From NCBI GenBank assembly GCA_022823865.1, contig JAJEHF010000134.1:1-32987 (forward strand): DNA of 32,987 nt. The letters are read 5' to 3'. A program made the position numbers and the translations under genes. The notes under the pieces are model-generated. The model saw only the letters and a program-made list of their open reading frames with translations. It was not told the DNA's origin and made no database searches. This DNA is from Bryobacterales bacterium. GTDB taxonomy: Bacteria > Acidobacteriota > Terriglobia > Bryobacterales > UBA6623. This document shows positions 16,810 through 23,722 of this stretch, in pieces. How positions within the stretch are numbered: position 1 is the stretch's first letter; every line of letters begins with the position of its first letter.

Positions 16810-17304
16810 TCAGGCAGATTTCGAATCGGCGACCGCTTCGGATTCCGGCAAGCCGGTGACGGGTGCCTCCGAGGCCTCGGCCTCGATCGGGTCACTGTCG
16901 GAACCGGCAGGCGTCTCGGCGGCCGTTCCTTCCTCGGGCGCTGCCGCTGCTTCGGACGACGAGTCACCGTCCTCGGAACTCTTCGAAGAAGAATCGGCCG
17001 CGGCTGCACCGCTCTGGCTGCCGTCGTAATCGTAGTCGCTGTAGTAGTCTTCTTCGTTGTCGTCGTAGTAGCTGGTGCTGATGTCGCGGCTTACGCTGCT
17101 GGAGAGATTCTTGACCTCGCGCGTCTCGTGCTCGATATTGTCCATTTCGCGCTGGAAGGTGGACTTGAGTTCGTTCGAAGCGCGCTTGAACTCGGCCATG
17201 CCCTTGCCGAACGTCTTGCCTAGCTCGGGCAGTTTCTTGGGCCCGAAGATCAGCAAGGCCAAGATGAACAGGACGATAACCTCACCCATGCCGATCGGGC
17301 CCAT
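16810..17304 (-). CDS. tatA: twin-arginine translocase TatA/TatB-family protein
   Basis: The N-terminus has one membrane helix (about residues 5-20) followed by FGPKKLPELGK (20-30) and a basic amphipathic helix (GKGMAEFKRAS), the TatA/TatB architecture. TatA forms the pore-like assembly recruited by TatC. At 164 residues it is longer than usual because of a strongly acidic Ser/Asp/Glu/Ala-rich tail (about 85-164) with Tyr-Asp clusters. AGGAGG lies 5 nt before the ATG and fixes the start. It is followed by tatC in a probable tatAC operon. Whether it acts as TatA, TatB or both is open; no second TatA/B gene is present here. Confidence 0.93.
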   Translation of the reverse strand: MGPIGMGEVIVLFILALLIFGPKKLPELGKTFGKGMAEFKRASNELKSTFQREMDNIEHETREVKNLSSSVSRDISTSYYDDNEEDYYSDYDYDGSQSGAAAADSSSKSSEDGDSSSEAAAAPEEGTAAETPAGSDSDPIEAEASEAPVTGLPESEAVADSKSA

Positions 17305-17309
17305 GCGAT

Positions 17310-17315
17310 CCTCCT
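17310..17315 (-). promoter_or_regulatory. Shine-Dalgarno site of tatA
   Basis: AGGAGG on the minus strand lies 5 nt before the tatA ATG and overlaps the TAG stop of a possible 47-codon ORF. This arrangement would allow translational coupling. Confidence 0.7.
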
Positions 17316-17457
17316 ACGACAGCCCCGGCGCGACCTCAGCGGCGTCGGGACGTTCCTTGATGATAGCGAGGGCGGCACCGGGAAGCAAACCGGGCGAATG
17401 GTGGCCGACCGGTGCCGCGGGCGCCGACAGGACGCAGTCCAAGGTCAGTGGGTGCAT
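17314..17457 (-). CDS. possible 47-residue ORF just upstream of tatA
   Basis: ATG at 17457 to TAG at 17314-17316 encodes 47 residues; the C-terminal half (ALAIIKERPDAAEVAPGLS) has protein-like composition. Its stop lies 9 nt before the tatA start and overlaps the tatA ribosome-binding site. No family is recognised. It may be a short upstream ORF in the tat leader or chance coding in GC-rich DNA. Confidence 0.25.
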   Translation of the reverse strand: MHPLTLDCVLSAPAAPVGHHSPGLLPGAALAIIKERPDAAEVAPGLS

Positions 17458-17497
17458 CCGGCAACAGTGCTTCGGGGGCACAGCACCCGAGAGGGAG

Positions 17498-17707
17498 TCA
17501 TCGCGTCGCAGCCGGAATCTGGACCTGAATCGGGACAGGATCGCAGAACTCCTTCGGTGATACCTTCGGCCTCAGCCTAGCGCCCTGTTCGCCGCGATCA
17601 CTCCACTCAATCTTGCCCAGATACTGTGGTTCCGGGGCGTGAGGAGCCAGCCATACTATTCGATCCAGTCTGCATTGCATACGACAGTCGCCTCGTTCAA
17701 GCAACAT
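17498..17707 (-). CDS. possible 69-residue hypothetical protein upstream of tatA
   Basis: ATG 17707 to TGA 17498 encodes 69 residues without signal peptide or membrane segment. The composition is plausible for a real protein (PEPQYLGKIEW, EQGARLRPKVSPKEFCDP, a regular mix of charged and hydrophobic residues). The other strand here offers only shorter, arginine-rich frames. An internal ATG gives a 60-residue form. I do not recognise it. It lies on the same strand as tatA and tatC with 193 nt before tatA, so it could be the first gene of that operon. Confidence 0.33.
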   Translation of the reverse strand: MLLERGDCRMQCRLDRIVWLAPHAPEPQYLGKIEWSDRGEQGARLRPKVSPKEFCDPVPIQVQIPAATR

Positions 17708-17846
17708 CGGCGGCTGGACTGCGCACGTTGTCTCCTGCGTGATTCTTCTCCTTAGTCGCTGGCAGTAATCGAGTACAACGGGAGCCCGAGCGCATGCGAC
17801 TCCCCGCGCGAGCCGGGCGGCAACGCTGCGCCTACAATGGGCTCTT
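17708..17846. other. intergenic region between the tat-side ORFs and the VOC gene
   Basis: Together with the two uncertain small ORFs, the span 17305-17846 has no confident gene. This part holds divergent promoter space; the only clear element is the -10 box before the VOC gene. No tRNA or other RNA fold was recognised. Confidence 0.4.
17833..17838 (+). promoter_or_regulatory. -10 box (TACAAT), leaderless-type
   Basis: TACAAT ends 8 nt before ATG 17847. A transcript would start at or almost at the start codon, and no Shine-Dalgarno site could fit. Confidence 0.45.
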
Positions 17847-18227
17847 ATGGATCACATCGGGCTCAAGCGCATGCACCACGTCTCCTTTGCAGTGGCGAAC
17901 CTAGCCGCGTCTAAGCGCTTCTTCTGCGATGTGCTCGGGCTGCCCGAAGACGAACGGCCGAACTTCGATTTCCCCGGAGCTTGGCTGGCCGTGGGCGATC
18001 GCCAGATCCACCTGATCGAACAAACCGGGGCCGGTCGCGAGGTACGCGGCCGCATCAGCCGCTCGGATCACCTCGCCATGGAGGTGGAGGACCTGAACGT
18101 GGTCAAGGCCCGCCTGAACGAATGCGGGATCGAGTTCGCCGAGGGCGGCAACGAGCGCCTCGGCATGAGCCAAGCGTTCTGCAGCGACCCAGACGGGCAC
18201 ACTATCGAGTTCGTGCAGTACCACTGA
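17847..18227 (+). CDS. VOC (glyoxalase/dioxygenase) family protein
   Basis: The 126-residue length fits a single two-module VOC protein. HHVSFAVANL (10-19) is the first beta-alpha module with the metal-ligand His, IHLIEQ and DHLAMEVEDL follow, and the C-terminal DPDGHTIEFVQY carries the terminal Glu ligand. This spacing is typical of glyoxalase-I-like, fosfomycin-resistance-like and ring-cleavage relatives. The protein is cytosolic and probably dimeric. No neighbouring catabolic gene indicates a substrate. The start is supported by the family N-terminus and by the -10 box at 17833-17838. Confidence 0.85.
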   Translation: MDHIGLKRMHHVSFAVANLAASKRFFCDVLGLPEDERPNFDFPGAWLAVGDRQIHLIEQTGAGREVRGRISRSDHLAMEVEDLNVVKARLNECGIEFAEGGNERLGMSQAFCSDPDGHTIEFVQYH

Positions 18228-18304
18228 GCCCTTCGGCACTTCGGCCGTGGTGCTCAGACTGGCTGCGTCGAGACAGGGCGGTCGGCGCAGGCAAGGGAGT
18301 AATC

Positions 18305-18315
18305 CAGGCCGAGCG
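18305..18315 (+). repeat. 11-bp direct repeat, left copy
   Basis: CAGGCCGAGCG occurs here and again at 19764-19774, bracketing the two-gene module 18342-19610. It may be an insertion footprint or chance in GC-rich sequence. Confidence 0.3.
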
Positions 18316-18341
18316 GTTAACACCGGGAACGAGGATTGACG

Positions 18342-18704
18342 GTGAAGCGCAGAATGGGGCACTCCCGGAACATCATGGAATTGATCGCGGACGCACCGTG
18401 GCGTGAAGCCGTAACATACCGCGAAACCTGGCCCCACGAGTACGTTGTCATCAATCGCGATGGCCAACAGGACCTGCTGGCCGCCTTCTGCGAGCGCATT
18501 GGCCGCGGTGAGGGTGTCGAGTGCCAGTTTTTCAACCAGAGCCGCGAGTACCTCTTCTTAGGCGATTACAAGTACTGGACGATGGCGGCGTGCTCCGACG
18601 TCGACTTGGACACCAACGACGAGGTCCTGAACCGCGCACCGCTGTACAGGGATCGTCGCGACTTCGTGATTCGGCAAGGTGACAGTGGGACACAAGGAGG
18701 ATAA
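18342..18704 (+). CDS. small hypothetical protein paired with a DUF4268 protein
   Basis: The 120-residue product has no signal peptide or membrane helix. It contains WPHEYVVINRDGQQ, LLAAFCERIGRGEGVECQFF and EYLFLGDYKYWTM, which I associate with a conserved but uncharacterised family often next to DUF4268 nucleases. That association is from memory and needs a search. GTG 18342 is chosen because GAGG lies 7 nt upstream; ATG 18354 or 18375 are alternatives. The stop is only 9 nt before the next gene, so the two form an operon. Many aromatic and acidic residues and a compact size would suit an inhibitor, substrate adaptor or immunity-like partner, but no function can be assigned. Confidence 0.7.
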   Translation: MKRRMGHSRNIMELIADAPWREAVTYRETWPHEYVVINRDGQQDLLAAFCERIGRGEGVECQFFNQSREYLFLGDYKYWTMAACSDVDLDTNDEVLNRAPLYRDRRDFVIRQGDSGTQGG

Positions 18705-18713
18705 ACGCCAGCC

Positions 18714-19610
18714 ATGAACACGACGGAAGCAGCATTGGGATCCTTAGAAACAGCCAATCTCCGGGACGCATGGAAGCACGAAGCCCACGACTTCACCCCC
18801 TGGTTGGCCGAAAACCTAGATCGCCTAGGTAGCGAACTCGGAATTGAGTTAGAGAAGGAAGCCACCGAGATGCACGTCGGTCCCTATCGCGCGGACATCG
18901 TGGCCCGTACCCGCATGGACGACAGTCGGGTGCTCATAGAGAACCAGCTCGAAGAAGCGAACATGCAGCATTTGGGCCAGTTGCTTGCGTATCTCGCCGG
19001 ACTGGAAGCAAAGATCGTCGTCTGGATCGCCCGTGGCTTCGATGAGGCACACCGCTCGGCCGTCCGGTGGCTGAACGACCACACAGTCGCACCGTACGCT
19101 TTCTTCGCAGTACGAGTCCGAGTGGTGAGGATCGGCAACTCACCGCTCGCGCCGGTCTTCGAGGTCCTCGAGCGCCCAAGCAACTGGGACCGTAGCGTCA
19201 GAGAGACCGCGACACGCGGAGGCCTCAGTGAACTTGGCCAGTTCCGGCGCGATTTCTGGGCCCACGTCGCCAAGAGACACCCTAGTGAAGTGAGGCCGGG
19301 ATACGCCGGGAGCAATGTCTATCACCTCGTGGAAGAGGCTGGCTTGCGCATCTCGTTGTACCTTGCAGTGCATGGCGTGGGGATATTTCTCTGCGGGAAA
19401 CATGGCGAATCGTCGGACGCCGCGTCTTCCCGAATCGACCCGTACCTAGAGCAGTTGAGAACCGCCCTTGAGGTTGAGCAGATCAGCGACATCGGCCTTT
19501 CCTTCTTCCGTACTAAGACATCTGATCGAGCCAACTGGGATAGCATGGCCGATTGGCTCCACGACCGTCGCCTCAGCTACGAGAGCGTGCTGCGCGAAAC
19601 CAAGACGTGA
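18714..19610 (+). CDS. DUF4268-type PD-(D/E)XK nuclease-like protein
   Basis: The 298-residue protein has GPYRADIVART with Asp61 and VLIENQLEEA with Glu76 and Gln78, followed by HLGQLLAYLAGLEAKIVVW. This pattern of acid, D-IVA and E-N-Q matches the PD-(D/E)XK-like core of proteins annotated as DUF4268 and restriction-endonuclease-like. The second half (about 150-298) lacks known motifs and may bind DNA or regulate. The strand order and spacing suggest an active fold, but the catalytic Lys position holds Gln, so catalysis is uncertain. It follows the 120-residue gene closely with an AGGAGG 13 nt before the ATG. It may belong to a mobile or defence module; the flanking 11-bp repeats are consistent with that. 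Confidence 0.75.
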   Translation: MNTTEAALGSLETANLRDAWKHEAHDFTPWLAENLDRLGSELGIELEKEATEMHVGPYRADIVARTRMDDSRVLIENQLEEANMQHLGQLLAYLAGLEAKIVVWIARGFDEAHRSAVRWLNDHTVAPYAFFAVRVRVVRIGNSPLAPVFEVLERPSNWDRSVRETATRGGLSELGQFRRDFWAHVAKRHPSEVRPGYAGSNVYHLVEEAGLRISLYLAVHGVGIFLCGKHGESSDAASSRIDPYLEQLRTALEVEQISDIGLSFFRTKTSDRANWDSMADWLHDRRLSYESVLRETKT

Positions 19611-19763
19611 ACGAGCTACAGACTCGACGACACGCCTAACACCGACTTGGGGTGCGGGCCGGGCAAGACCATCGGCAGGTGGCGCTGTGCAGCACAAGGT
19701 TGAAGAGGCGATGCACCGGGCGGCGCACGTTACGTCCCGGGTAGGCTGGCGGAGAAACCGCCT

Positions 19764-19774
19764 CAGGCCGAGCG
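19764..19774 (+). repeat. 11-bp direct repeat, right copy
   Basis: Second copy of CAGGCCGAGCG, 1.46 kb from the copy at 18305, just upstream of the beta-barrel gene's promoter. Confidence 0.3.
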
Positions 19775-19783
19775 CGGTCTGAC

Positions 19784-19789
19784 TATGAT
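19784..19789 (+). promoter_or_regulatory. -10 box (TATGAT) before the beta-barrel gene
   Basis: TATGAT lies 24 nt before ATG 19814. AGGAAG then sits 6 nt before the ATG, so this gene has both a promoter and a ribosome-binding site at ordinary distances. Confidence 0.45.
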
Positions 19790-19813
19790 GTACACAGTCC
19801 TAGGAAGCCCCCC

Positions 19814-20440
19814 ATGAAACATCTCCTTACCTCCGCCGCGCTGCTTGTTGCGCTAGCCCTGCCCGCGTTCCCGCAGTCTGCGGAGTTCGGCATCTCGGCC
19901 GGCTACGGCTCGCTCGGCGGGAGCGACCTTAGCGTCTCCGAGAACCCAGCTAACGGCAGCCGCGCCAGCTACACGATCAGCAACGGAGTTCGCGTTGGGG
20001 GCCGCATGGGCTTCAATACGCGACGTTTTTTGGGGCACGAGGCCTCCTACGCGTACCAGCACGCGCGCCTGGACTTCGCGACATCGACCCCCGAGGAGGC
20101 CGAAACGGGCGATCTCGGGGCGATCAGGTCCCACCACTTCTACTACAACGGGCTGCTGCACGCAGCACCGACTGGCTTTCCGATCCGTCCGTTCGTGACC
20201 GGCGGCGGCGGCTTCTCGTCCTTCTTCCTGCCAGGAATCCCATCGTTTTCGGGCTACGGCAGCACAAAGTTCGGCTACAACTATGGCGGCGGCATCAAGC
20301 TGAATTTTTTCCAATACGGGATACGATTCGACGTGCGCAACCACGTCACGGGAAAACCGTTCGGCAACTACCTGCCCAACGTGCAGGGAAAGCTCAACAA
20401 CACCGAGTTCTCGGTCACCTTTTACGTCTTGGTCGGCTAG
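19814..20440 (+). CDS. outer-membrane beta-barrel protein (OmpA-like porin fold)
   Basis: The 208-residue precursor starts with a Sec signal peptide (MKHLLTSAALLVALALPAFPQS, cleavage near residue 21). The mature part alternates hydrophobic and polar residues in eight or so strands: GISAGYGSLGG, GGRMGFNTRRF, HEASYAYQHARL and SHHFYYNGLLH, then FVTGGGGFSSF, FGYNYGGGIKLNFF and a C-terminal strand EFSVTFYVLVG. The glycine- and aromatic-rich strands and size match small OmpA-N/porin-family barrels. There is no peptidoglycan-binding OmpA-C domain. Its role is structural or porin-like and otherwise unknown. It converges with the RsbV-like gene. Confidence 0.78.
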   Translation: MKHLLTSAALLVALALPAFPQSAEFGISAGYGSLGGSDLSVSENPANGSRASYTISNGVRVGGRMGFNTRRFLGHEASYAYQHARLDFATSTPEEAETGDLGAIRSHHFYYNGLLHAAPTGFPIRPFVTGGGGFSSFFLPGIPSFSGYGSTKFGYNYGGGIKLNFFQYGIRFDVRNHVTGKPFGNYLPNVQGKLNNTEFSVTFYVLVG

Positions 20441-20460
20441 GCTCGGGAAGAAAAGCCATG

Positions 20461-20482
20461 CCCGCGGCGGAGGCGCCGCGGG
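20461..20482. terminator. GC-rich hairpin between convergent genes
   Basis: A perfect 9-bp stem with a 4-nt GAGG loop lies 20 nt after the beta-barrel stop and 75 nt beyond the end of the RsbV-like gene. No U-tract follows on either strand, so intrinsic termination is not certain. A second weaker hairpin (CTGGGCC / GGCCCAG) lies near 20508-20534. Confidence 0.35.
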
Positions 20483-20557
20483 TGCAAGCCGCGCTTATGG
20501 GGCAGTTCTGGGCCCACCGATGCCGTCGGCCCAGCCAGTCGGCGGGCGGGCTCGGAT

Positions 20558-20899
20558 CTAGAAGCTCGTGACGGCTTCGGTTTCGTCGGTGAGGCAGTGG
20601 AAGACGGTGTGGAGTTTCGTGATCTGGAGCAAGTCCTGTACCTTGGCTTGGACGTTGAGCAGCTTGATCTCGCAGCCTTGGTTGCGGGACGTCGTGTAGG
20701 CCGAGACTAGCTCGCCAAGGCCGGAACTGTCAATGTAGGTGACGCCGCCCAGATTGAGCACGATCTTGGTAGCGCCGTTCTCGAGCAGGCCCCGCACGGT
20801 GTCGCGAACCTGGCCCGACTCCTCTCCGAGCGTGATGCGACCAGTCATGTCAACGATCGTCACTCCGCTGTACTCACGAACCTCTGTGGATAAACTCAT
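20558..20899 (-). CDS. STAS-domain anti-sigma factor antagonist (RsbV/SpoIIAA-like)
   Basis: The 113-residue protein has the STAS fold with YIDSSGLGEL (55-64); a serine of this DSSG motif is the phosphorylation site in RsbV/SpoIIAA. The unphosphorylated form binds the anti-sigma kinase and releases sigma factor. It follows the RsbW-like kinase by 21 nt on the same strand, so the two are co-transcribed with the kinase first, the reverse of the Bacillus rsbV-rsbW order. AGGAGG lies 7 nt before the ATG. No sigma factor or PP2C phosphatase is nearby, so the output target is unknown. Confidence 0.92.
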   Translation of the reverse strand: MSLSTEVREYSGVTIVDMTGRITLGEESGQVRDTVRGLLENGATKIVLNLGGVTYIDSSGLGELVSAYTTSRNQGCEIKLLNVQAKVQDLLQITKLHTVFHCLTDETEAVTSF

Positions 20900-20906
20900 C
20901 GATCTT

Positions 20907-20912
20907 CCTCCT
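20907..20912 (-). promoter_or_regulatory. Shine-Dalgarno site of the RsbV-like gene
   Basis: AGGAGG lies 7 nt before ATG 20899 in the 21-nt gap after the kinase gene. It permits strong independent translation of the antagonist. Confidence 0.75.
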
Positions 20913-20920
20913 GAGTTAGA

Positions 20921-21352
20921 TCATGATGCGCCCTTGGCGCAGTACTTCACCAGACGAACCCGCGTGCCCGTGCCAGCGCACCGGCCAACCTCGACTTCGT
21001 CGAAAAATGCCTTCATCATCAACAGCCCCCGCCCGGAGGCGCGCAGCAAGTTGTCACCTTCGCACGGATCAGCGATGTCCTCGGGCTCAAAGCCCGCGCC
21101 TTGGTCGGTCACAGTCACCTCGAACGCGGCTTCGTCGACCGCCGCGTTGAACGAGACTCGCTTGGCCAGATTGAAAGCGTTGCCGTGCTTGACAGCGTTG
21201 GCCACCGTCTCGCGCACCCCCATGCCGATCTGATGCACTTGGTCCTCGTTGAAACCGTTCAATTCCGCAAGTCGCTGGACGATTAGCTCCGCCGCGTCGA
21301 TGCTGTCCAAGGTGCTCTCGAGCGAAAGCCGCAGTTTCCTGCAATCTGTCAT
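20921..21352 (-). CDS. anti-sigma regulatory factor, RsbW/SpoIIAB-like serine kinase
   Basis: The 143-residue protein is a HATPase_c_2 (GHKL) domain. VRETVANAVKHGN (47-58) is the N-box with Asn52 for Mg/ATP, VTDQGAGFEP (81-90) is the G1 box, and GRGLLMMKAF (107-116) is the G2 box. It would phosphorylate the STAS protein encoded next to it and otherwise hold a sigma factor inactive. The length is normal for a free-standing kinase with no membrane segment. It is divergent from the first SMP-30-like gene. Confidence 0.9.
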   Translation of the reverse strand: MTDCRKLRLSLESTLDSIDAAELIVQRLAELNGFNEDQVHQIGMGVRETVANAVKHGNAFNLAKRVSFNAAVDEAAFEVTVTDQGAGFEPEDIADPCEGDNLLRASGRGLLMMKAFFDEVEVGRCAGTGTRVRLVKYCAKGAS

Positions 21353-21470
21353 GCGGCCTCTAGGGGAGCGGCCAAGCGCTCGGCATCATGCGGATGGCGA
21401 ATTCGCATTAGTCGCACACTGCACGACCCAAAGTCAAGCGCGTGGCGGCACGTAGCAGGGAACCGGGCGC

Positions 21471-21476
21471 TATGAT
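21471..21476 (+). promoter_or_regulatory. -10 box (TATGAT), SMP-30-like copy 1
   Basis: Identical in sequence and spacing to the element before copy 2 (22592), 28 nt before the aligned start position. It was duplicated with the gene. Confidence 0.4.
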
Positions 21477-21504
21477 GGGTTCGCCGTCACTGAGGATAAC
21501 CGAA

Positions 21505-22530
21505 TTGAGATCAAGAAACGGCATCGCTGCCAGCATCGCGATGCCGAAGCCGGCCTGCTCGGCCGCTCCAGATCCAGCCGCGCCGGACCATGGGGCCGGC
21601 ACGGTGCATCGGGTCAGCGATGCGCTCGACGCCATTATTCCGGCCGACTCCGTGATCGAGAAGCTGGCGGGCGACATGGTCTTCACCGAAGGGCCGGTCT
21701 GGATCAAGGGGGACACTCCGCATCTACTGTTCAGCGACATCCCGGCCAATGTGATCTACCGCTGGGCGGAAGGCGACACGGAGGCCTCGGTGTTCTATGA
21801 CCAGATGTACAAGGGCAAGCCCCGCGAAGTTTTCCCCGGCTCGAACGGCCTGATTCTGGATGCGGAAGGCCGACTGCTGGCGTGCGAGCACGGCAACCGG
21901 CGCATTTCTCGCATGGAGGACGGGGAGTGGGTCTCGGTTGTGGACAACTACGAGGGCAAGAGGCTCAACAGCCCCAACGACGCCGCGTGGCACGCCAACG
22001 GCTGGCTGTACTTCACCGATCCGCCCTATGGGCTCGTCAAGCGGGACGAGGACCCGGACAAGGAGCTGGAGTTCAACGGCATTTTCCGCCTGAACTATGA
22101 GTCCGGCGAACTGCAACTGCTCAACCGGGAACAGACGCGGCCCAACGGGATTGGCTTCTCGCCGGACGGCAAGACCGCCTACGTGTCGAATTCCGACGAT
22201 GCGACGAAGGTCTGGATGTCCTACGACGTCACGGACGAGGGCCTGTTCGAGAACGGCCGGGTCTTCTCTGACGTGACCTGCGAAGAGGCACCGGGATTGC
22301 CGGACGGGCTCAAGCTCGACGTGGACGGCAACCTCTACGCCACCGGGCCGGGCGGCGTCTGGATCTTCACTCCAGCCGGCCAGCACTTAGGCACCATCCA
22401 GCCGGCCGAGGTGCCTGCCAACGTCGCATGGGGCGATGACGGCAGTTCCCTGTACATGACCGCGCGGACGGGCCTGTACCGGATCAAGCTGCTGGCGAAG
22501 GGCCCGATGCCCGCCGATATGGCTGACTGA
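21505..22530 (+). CDS. SMP-30/gluconolactonase-like protein, copy 1 (degenerate leader)
   Basis: The 341-residue frame from TTG 21505 aligns codon for codon with copy 2. The beta-propeller motifs TEGPVW, LNSPNDAAWHANG and RPNGIGFSPDGKTAY carry the Glu, Asn and Asp metal ligands of SMP-30/lactonase enzymes, which hydrolyse sugar lactones. The leader is changed: where copy 2 has a hydrophobic lipoprotein signal, this copy reads RSRNGIAASIAMPKPACSA, keeping the Cys but losing the apolar core and the ATG. An internal ATG at 21541 would make a cytosolic form. Either export is lost or the copy is decaying. The catalytic part looks intact, so relocation rather than death is possible. Confidence 0.8.
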   Translation: MRSRNGIAASIAMPKPACSAAPDPAAPDHGAGTVHRVSDALDAIIPADSVIEKLAGDMVFTEGPVWIKGDTPHLLFSDIPANVIYRWAEGDTEASVFYDQMYKGKPREVFPGSNGLILDAEGRLLACEHGNRRISRMEDGEWVSVVDNYEGKRLNSPNDAAWHANGWLYFTDPPYGLVKRDEDPDKELEFNGIFRLNYESGELQLLNREQTRPNGIGFSPDGKTAYVSNSDDATKVWMSYDVTDEGLFENGRVFSDVTCEEAPGLPDGLKLDVDGNLYATGPGGVWIFTPAGQHLGTIQPAEVPANVAWGDDGSSLYMTARTGLYRIKLLAKGPMPADMAD

Positions 22531-22591
22531 CCTCTCGGCCGGGCACTAGCGGTCAAGCGCTGACGACGGTCCCTTGCGGGGGATTCGGAGC

Positions 22592-22597
22592 TATGAT
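22592..22597 (+). promoter_or_regulatory. -10 box (TATGAT), SMP-30-like copy 2
   Basis: TATGAT lies 28 nt before ATG 22626. TTGCGG at 22574-22579 is a possible but closely spaced -35 (12 nt). Confidence 0.4.
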
Positions 22598-22625
22598 GGG
22601 TTCACCGTCACTGAGGAAAACCGAA

Positions 22626-23651
22626 ATGAAACTCCGAAACCTGATCATTGCCGGTGTTGCGATACTGGCCCTCGCTTGCGCCGCCCCGCCAGAACCGGCC
22701 GCGCCGGATCACGGCGCCGGCACGGTGCTCAAGGTCAGCGAGGCACTTGACGCCATCGTGCCGGCCGATTACGTGATTGAGAAGCTGGCCGGCGACATGG
22801 GCTTCACCGAGGGGCCCGTCTGGATCAAGGGAGACAGCCCGCACCTGCTGTTCAGCGACATCCCGGCCAACGCGATCTACCGCTGGGCGGAGGGCGATAC
22901 AGCGGCCTCGGTGTTTTATGACCAGATGTACAAGGGCGAGCCGCGGGATGCTTCGCTGGGATCGAACGGGCTGATCCTCGACGCAGAGGGCCGCCTGCTG
23001 GCGTGCGAGCACGGCAACCGCCGCGTTTCGCGCATGGAAGACGGGGAGTGGGTCTCGCTAGTGGACAACTACGAGGGCAAGTCTCTCAACAGCCCCAACG
23101 ACGCTGCTTGGCACGCCAACGGCTGGCTGTACTTCACCGATCCGCCCTACGGGCTGCCCAAGCTCGAGGAAGATCCGGCCCGGGAGTTGGACTTCAACGG
23201 AATCTACCGCCTGAACTACGAGTCTGGTGAGCTGCAGTTGCTCATCCGCGATCAGACCAGGCCCAACGGGATCGGATTCTCCCCGGATGGCAAGACCGCC
23301 TACGTGGCCAATTCCGACAGCTCCATGAAGGTCTGGATGGCCTACGACGTCAACGATGACGGGATGTTCGAAAACGGCCGGGTCTTCTACGACGCCACCA
23401 GCGAGACGGCGCCGGGTGCGCCGGACGGGCTCAAGCTCGACGTGAACGGCAACGTTTACGCCACCGGGCCGGGCGGGGTCTGGATCTTCACGCCTGCCGG
23501 CGAGCATCTGGGCACCATCCAGCCGGCCGAGGTGCCTGCCAACGTCGCATGGGGCGATGACGGTAGTTCCCTGTACATGACCGCGCGGACGGGCCTGTAC
23601 CGGATCAAGCTGCTGGCGAAGGGCCCGATGCCCGCCGACATGGCCGACTGA
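22626..23651 (+). CDS. SMP-30/gluconolactonase-like lipoprotein, copy 2
   Basis: The 341-residue product opens with MKLRNLIIAGVAILALACAA, a lipoprotein signal with a LALAC lipobox and Cys18 as lipidation site. The mature part is an SMP-30-type six-bladed propeller: FTEGPVWIKGD (60-70) gives the Glu ligand, LNSPNDAAW the Asn ligand, and NGIGFSPDGKTAYVANSD the catalytic Asp region. It probably hydrolyses a lactone or similar ester on the outer side of the inner membrane. It follows copy 1 with its own duplicated promoter and precedes the PhoD-like gene. An in-frame ATG at 22593 is rejected because it would put polar residues before the signal. Confidence 0.88.
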   Translation: MKLRNLIIAGVAILALACAAPPEPAAPDHGAGTVLKVSEALDAIVPADYVIEKLAGDMGFTEGPVWIKGDSPHLLFSDIPANAIYRWAEGDTAASVFYDQMYKGEPRDASLGSNGLILDAEGRLLACEHGNRRVSRMEDGEWVSLVDNYEGKSLNSPNDAAWHANGWLYFTDPPYGLPKLEEDPARELDFNGIYRLNYESGELQLLIRDQTRPNGIGFSPDGKTAYVANSDSSMKVWMAYDVNDDGMFENGRVFYDATSETAPGAPDGLKLDVNGNVYATGPGGVWIFTPAGEHLGTIQPAEVPANVAWGDDGSSLYMTARTGLYRIKLLAKGPMPADMAD

Positions 23652-23685
23652 CCAGATCGCCTACGCACGGGCGGGCAGGAGCGCG

Positions 23686-23715
23686 TTGCAGGCAGCCGCG
23701 GGCGCCTGCTACCTT
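23686..23715 (+). promoter_or_regulatory. promoter of the PhoD-like gene (TTGCAG-N18-TACCTT)
   Basis: TTGCAG at 23686-23691, an 18-nt spacer and TACCTT at 23710-23715 form a plausible sigma-70-type promoter. The -10 ends only 7 nt before ATG 23723, so the mRNA would be leaderless or nearly so. Confidence 0.5.
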
Positions 23716-23722
23716 GAGCGCG

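Larger units (their letters stand above)
21469..22530 (+). repeat. tandem duplication unit 1 (SMP-30-like gene plus promoter)
   Basis: This 1,062-nt unit aligns without net length change to 22590-23651. It includes the shared GCTATGATGGGTTC leader and the whole gene. The last 141 nt of the two units differ at only three positions, while the signal-peptide region and the middle differ much more. Confidence 0.85.
22590..23651 (+). repeat. tandem duplication unit 2 (SMP-30-like gene plus promoter)
   Basis: Second unit of the direct repeat, offset 1,121 nt from unit 1 with a 59-nt spacer. Equal length means no net indels since duplication. Confidence 0.85.

Noticed and set aside
20461..20534. 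Hairpins considered as strong intrinsic terminators
   Set aside because: Stems are good but no U-tract follows on either strand; kept only as a low-confidence terminator.
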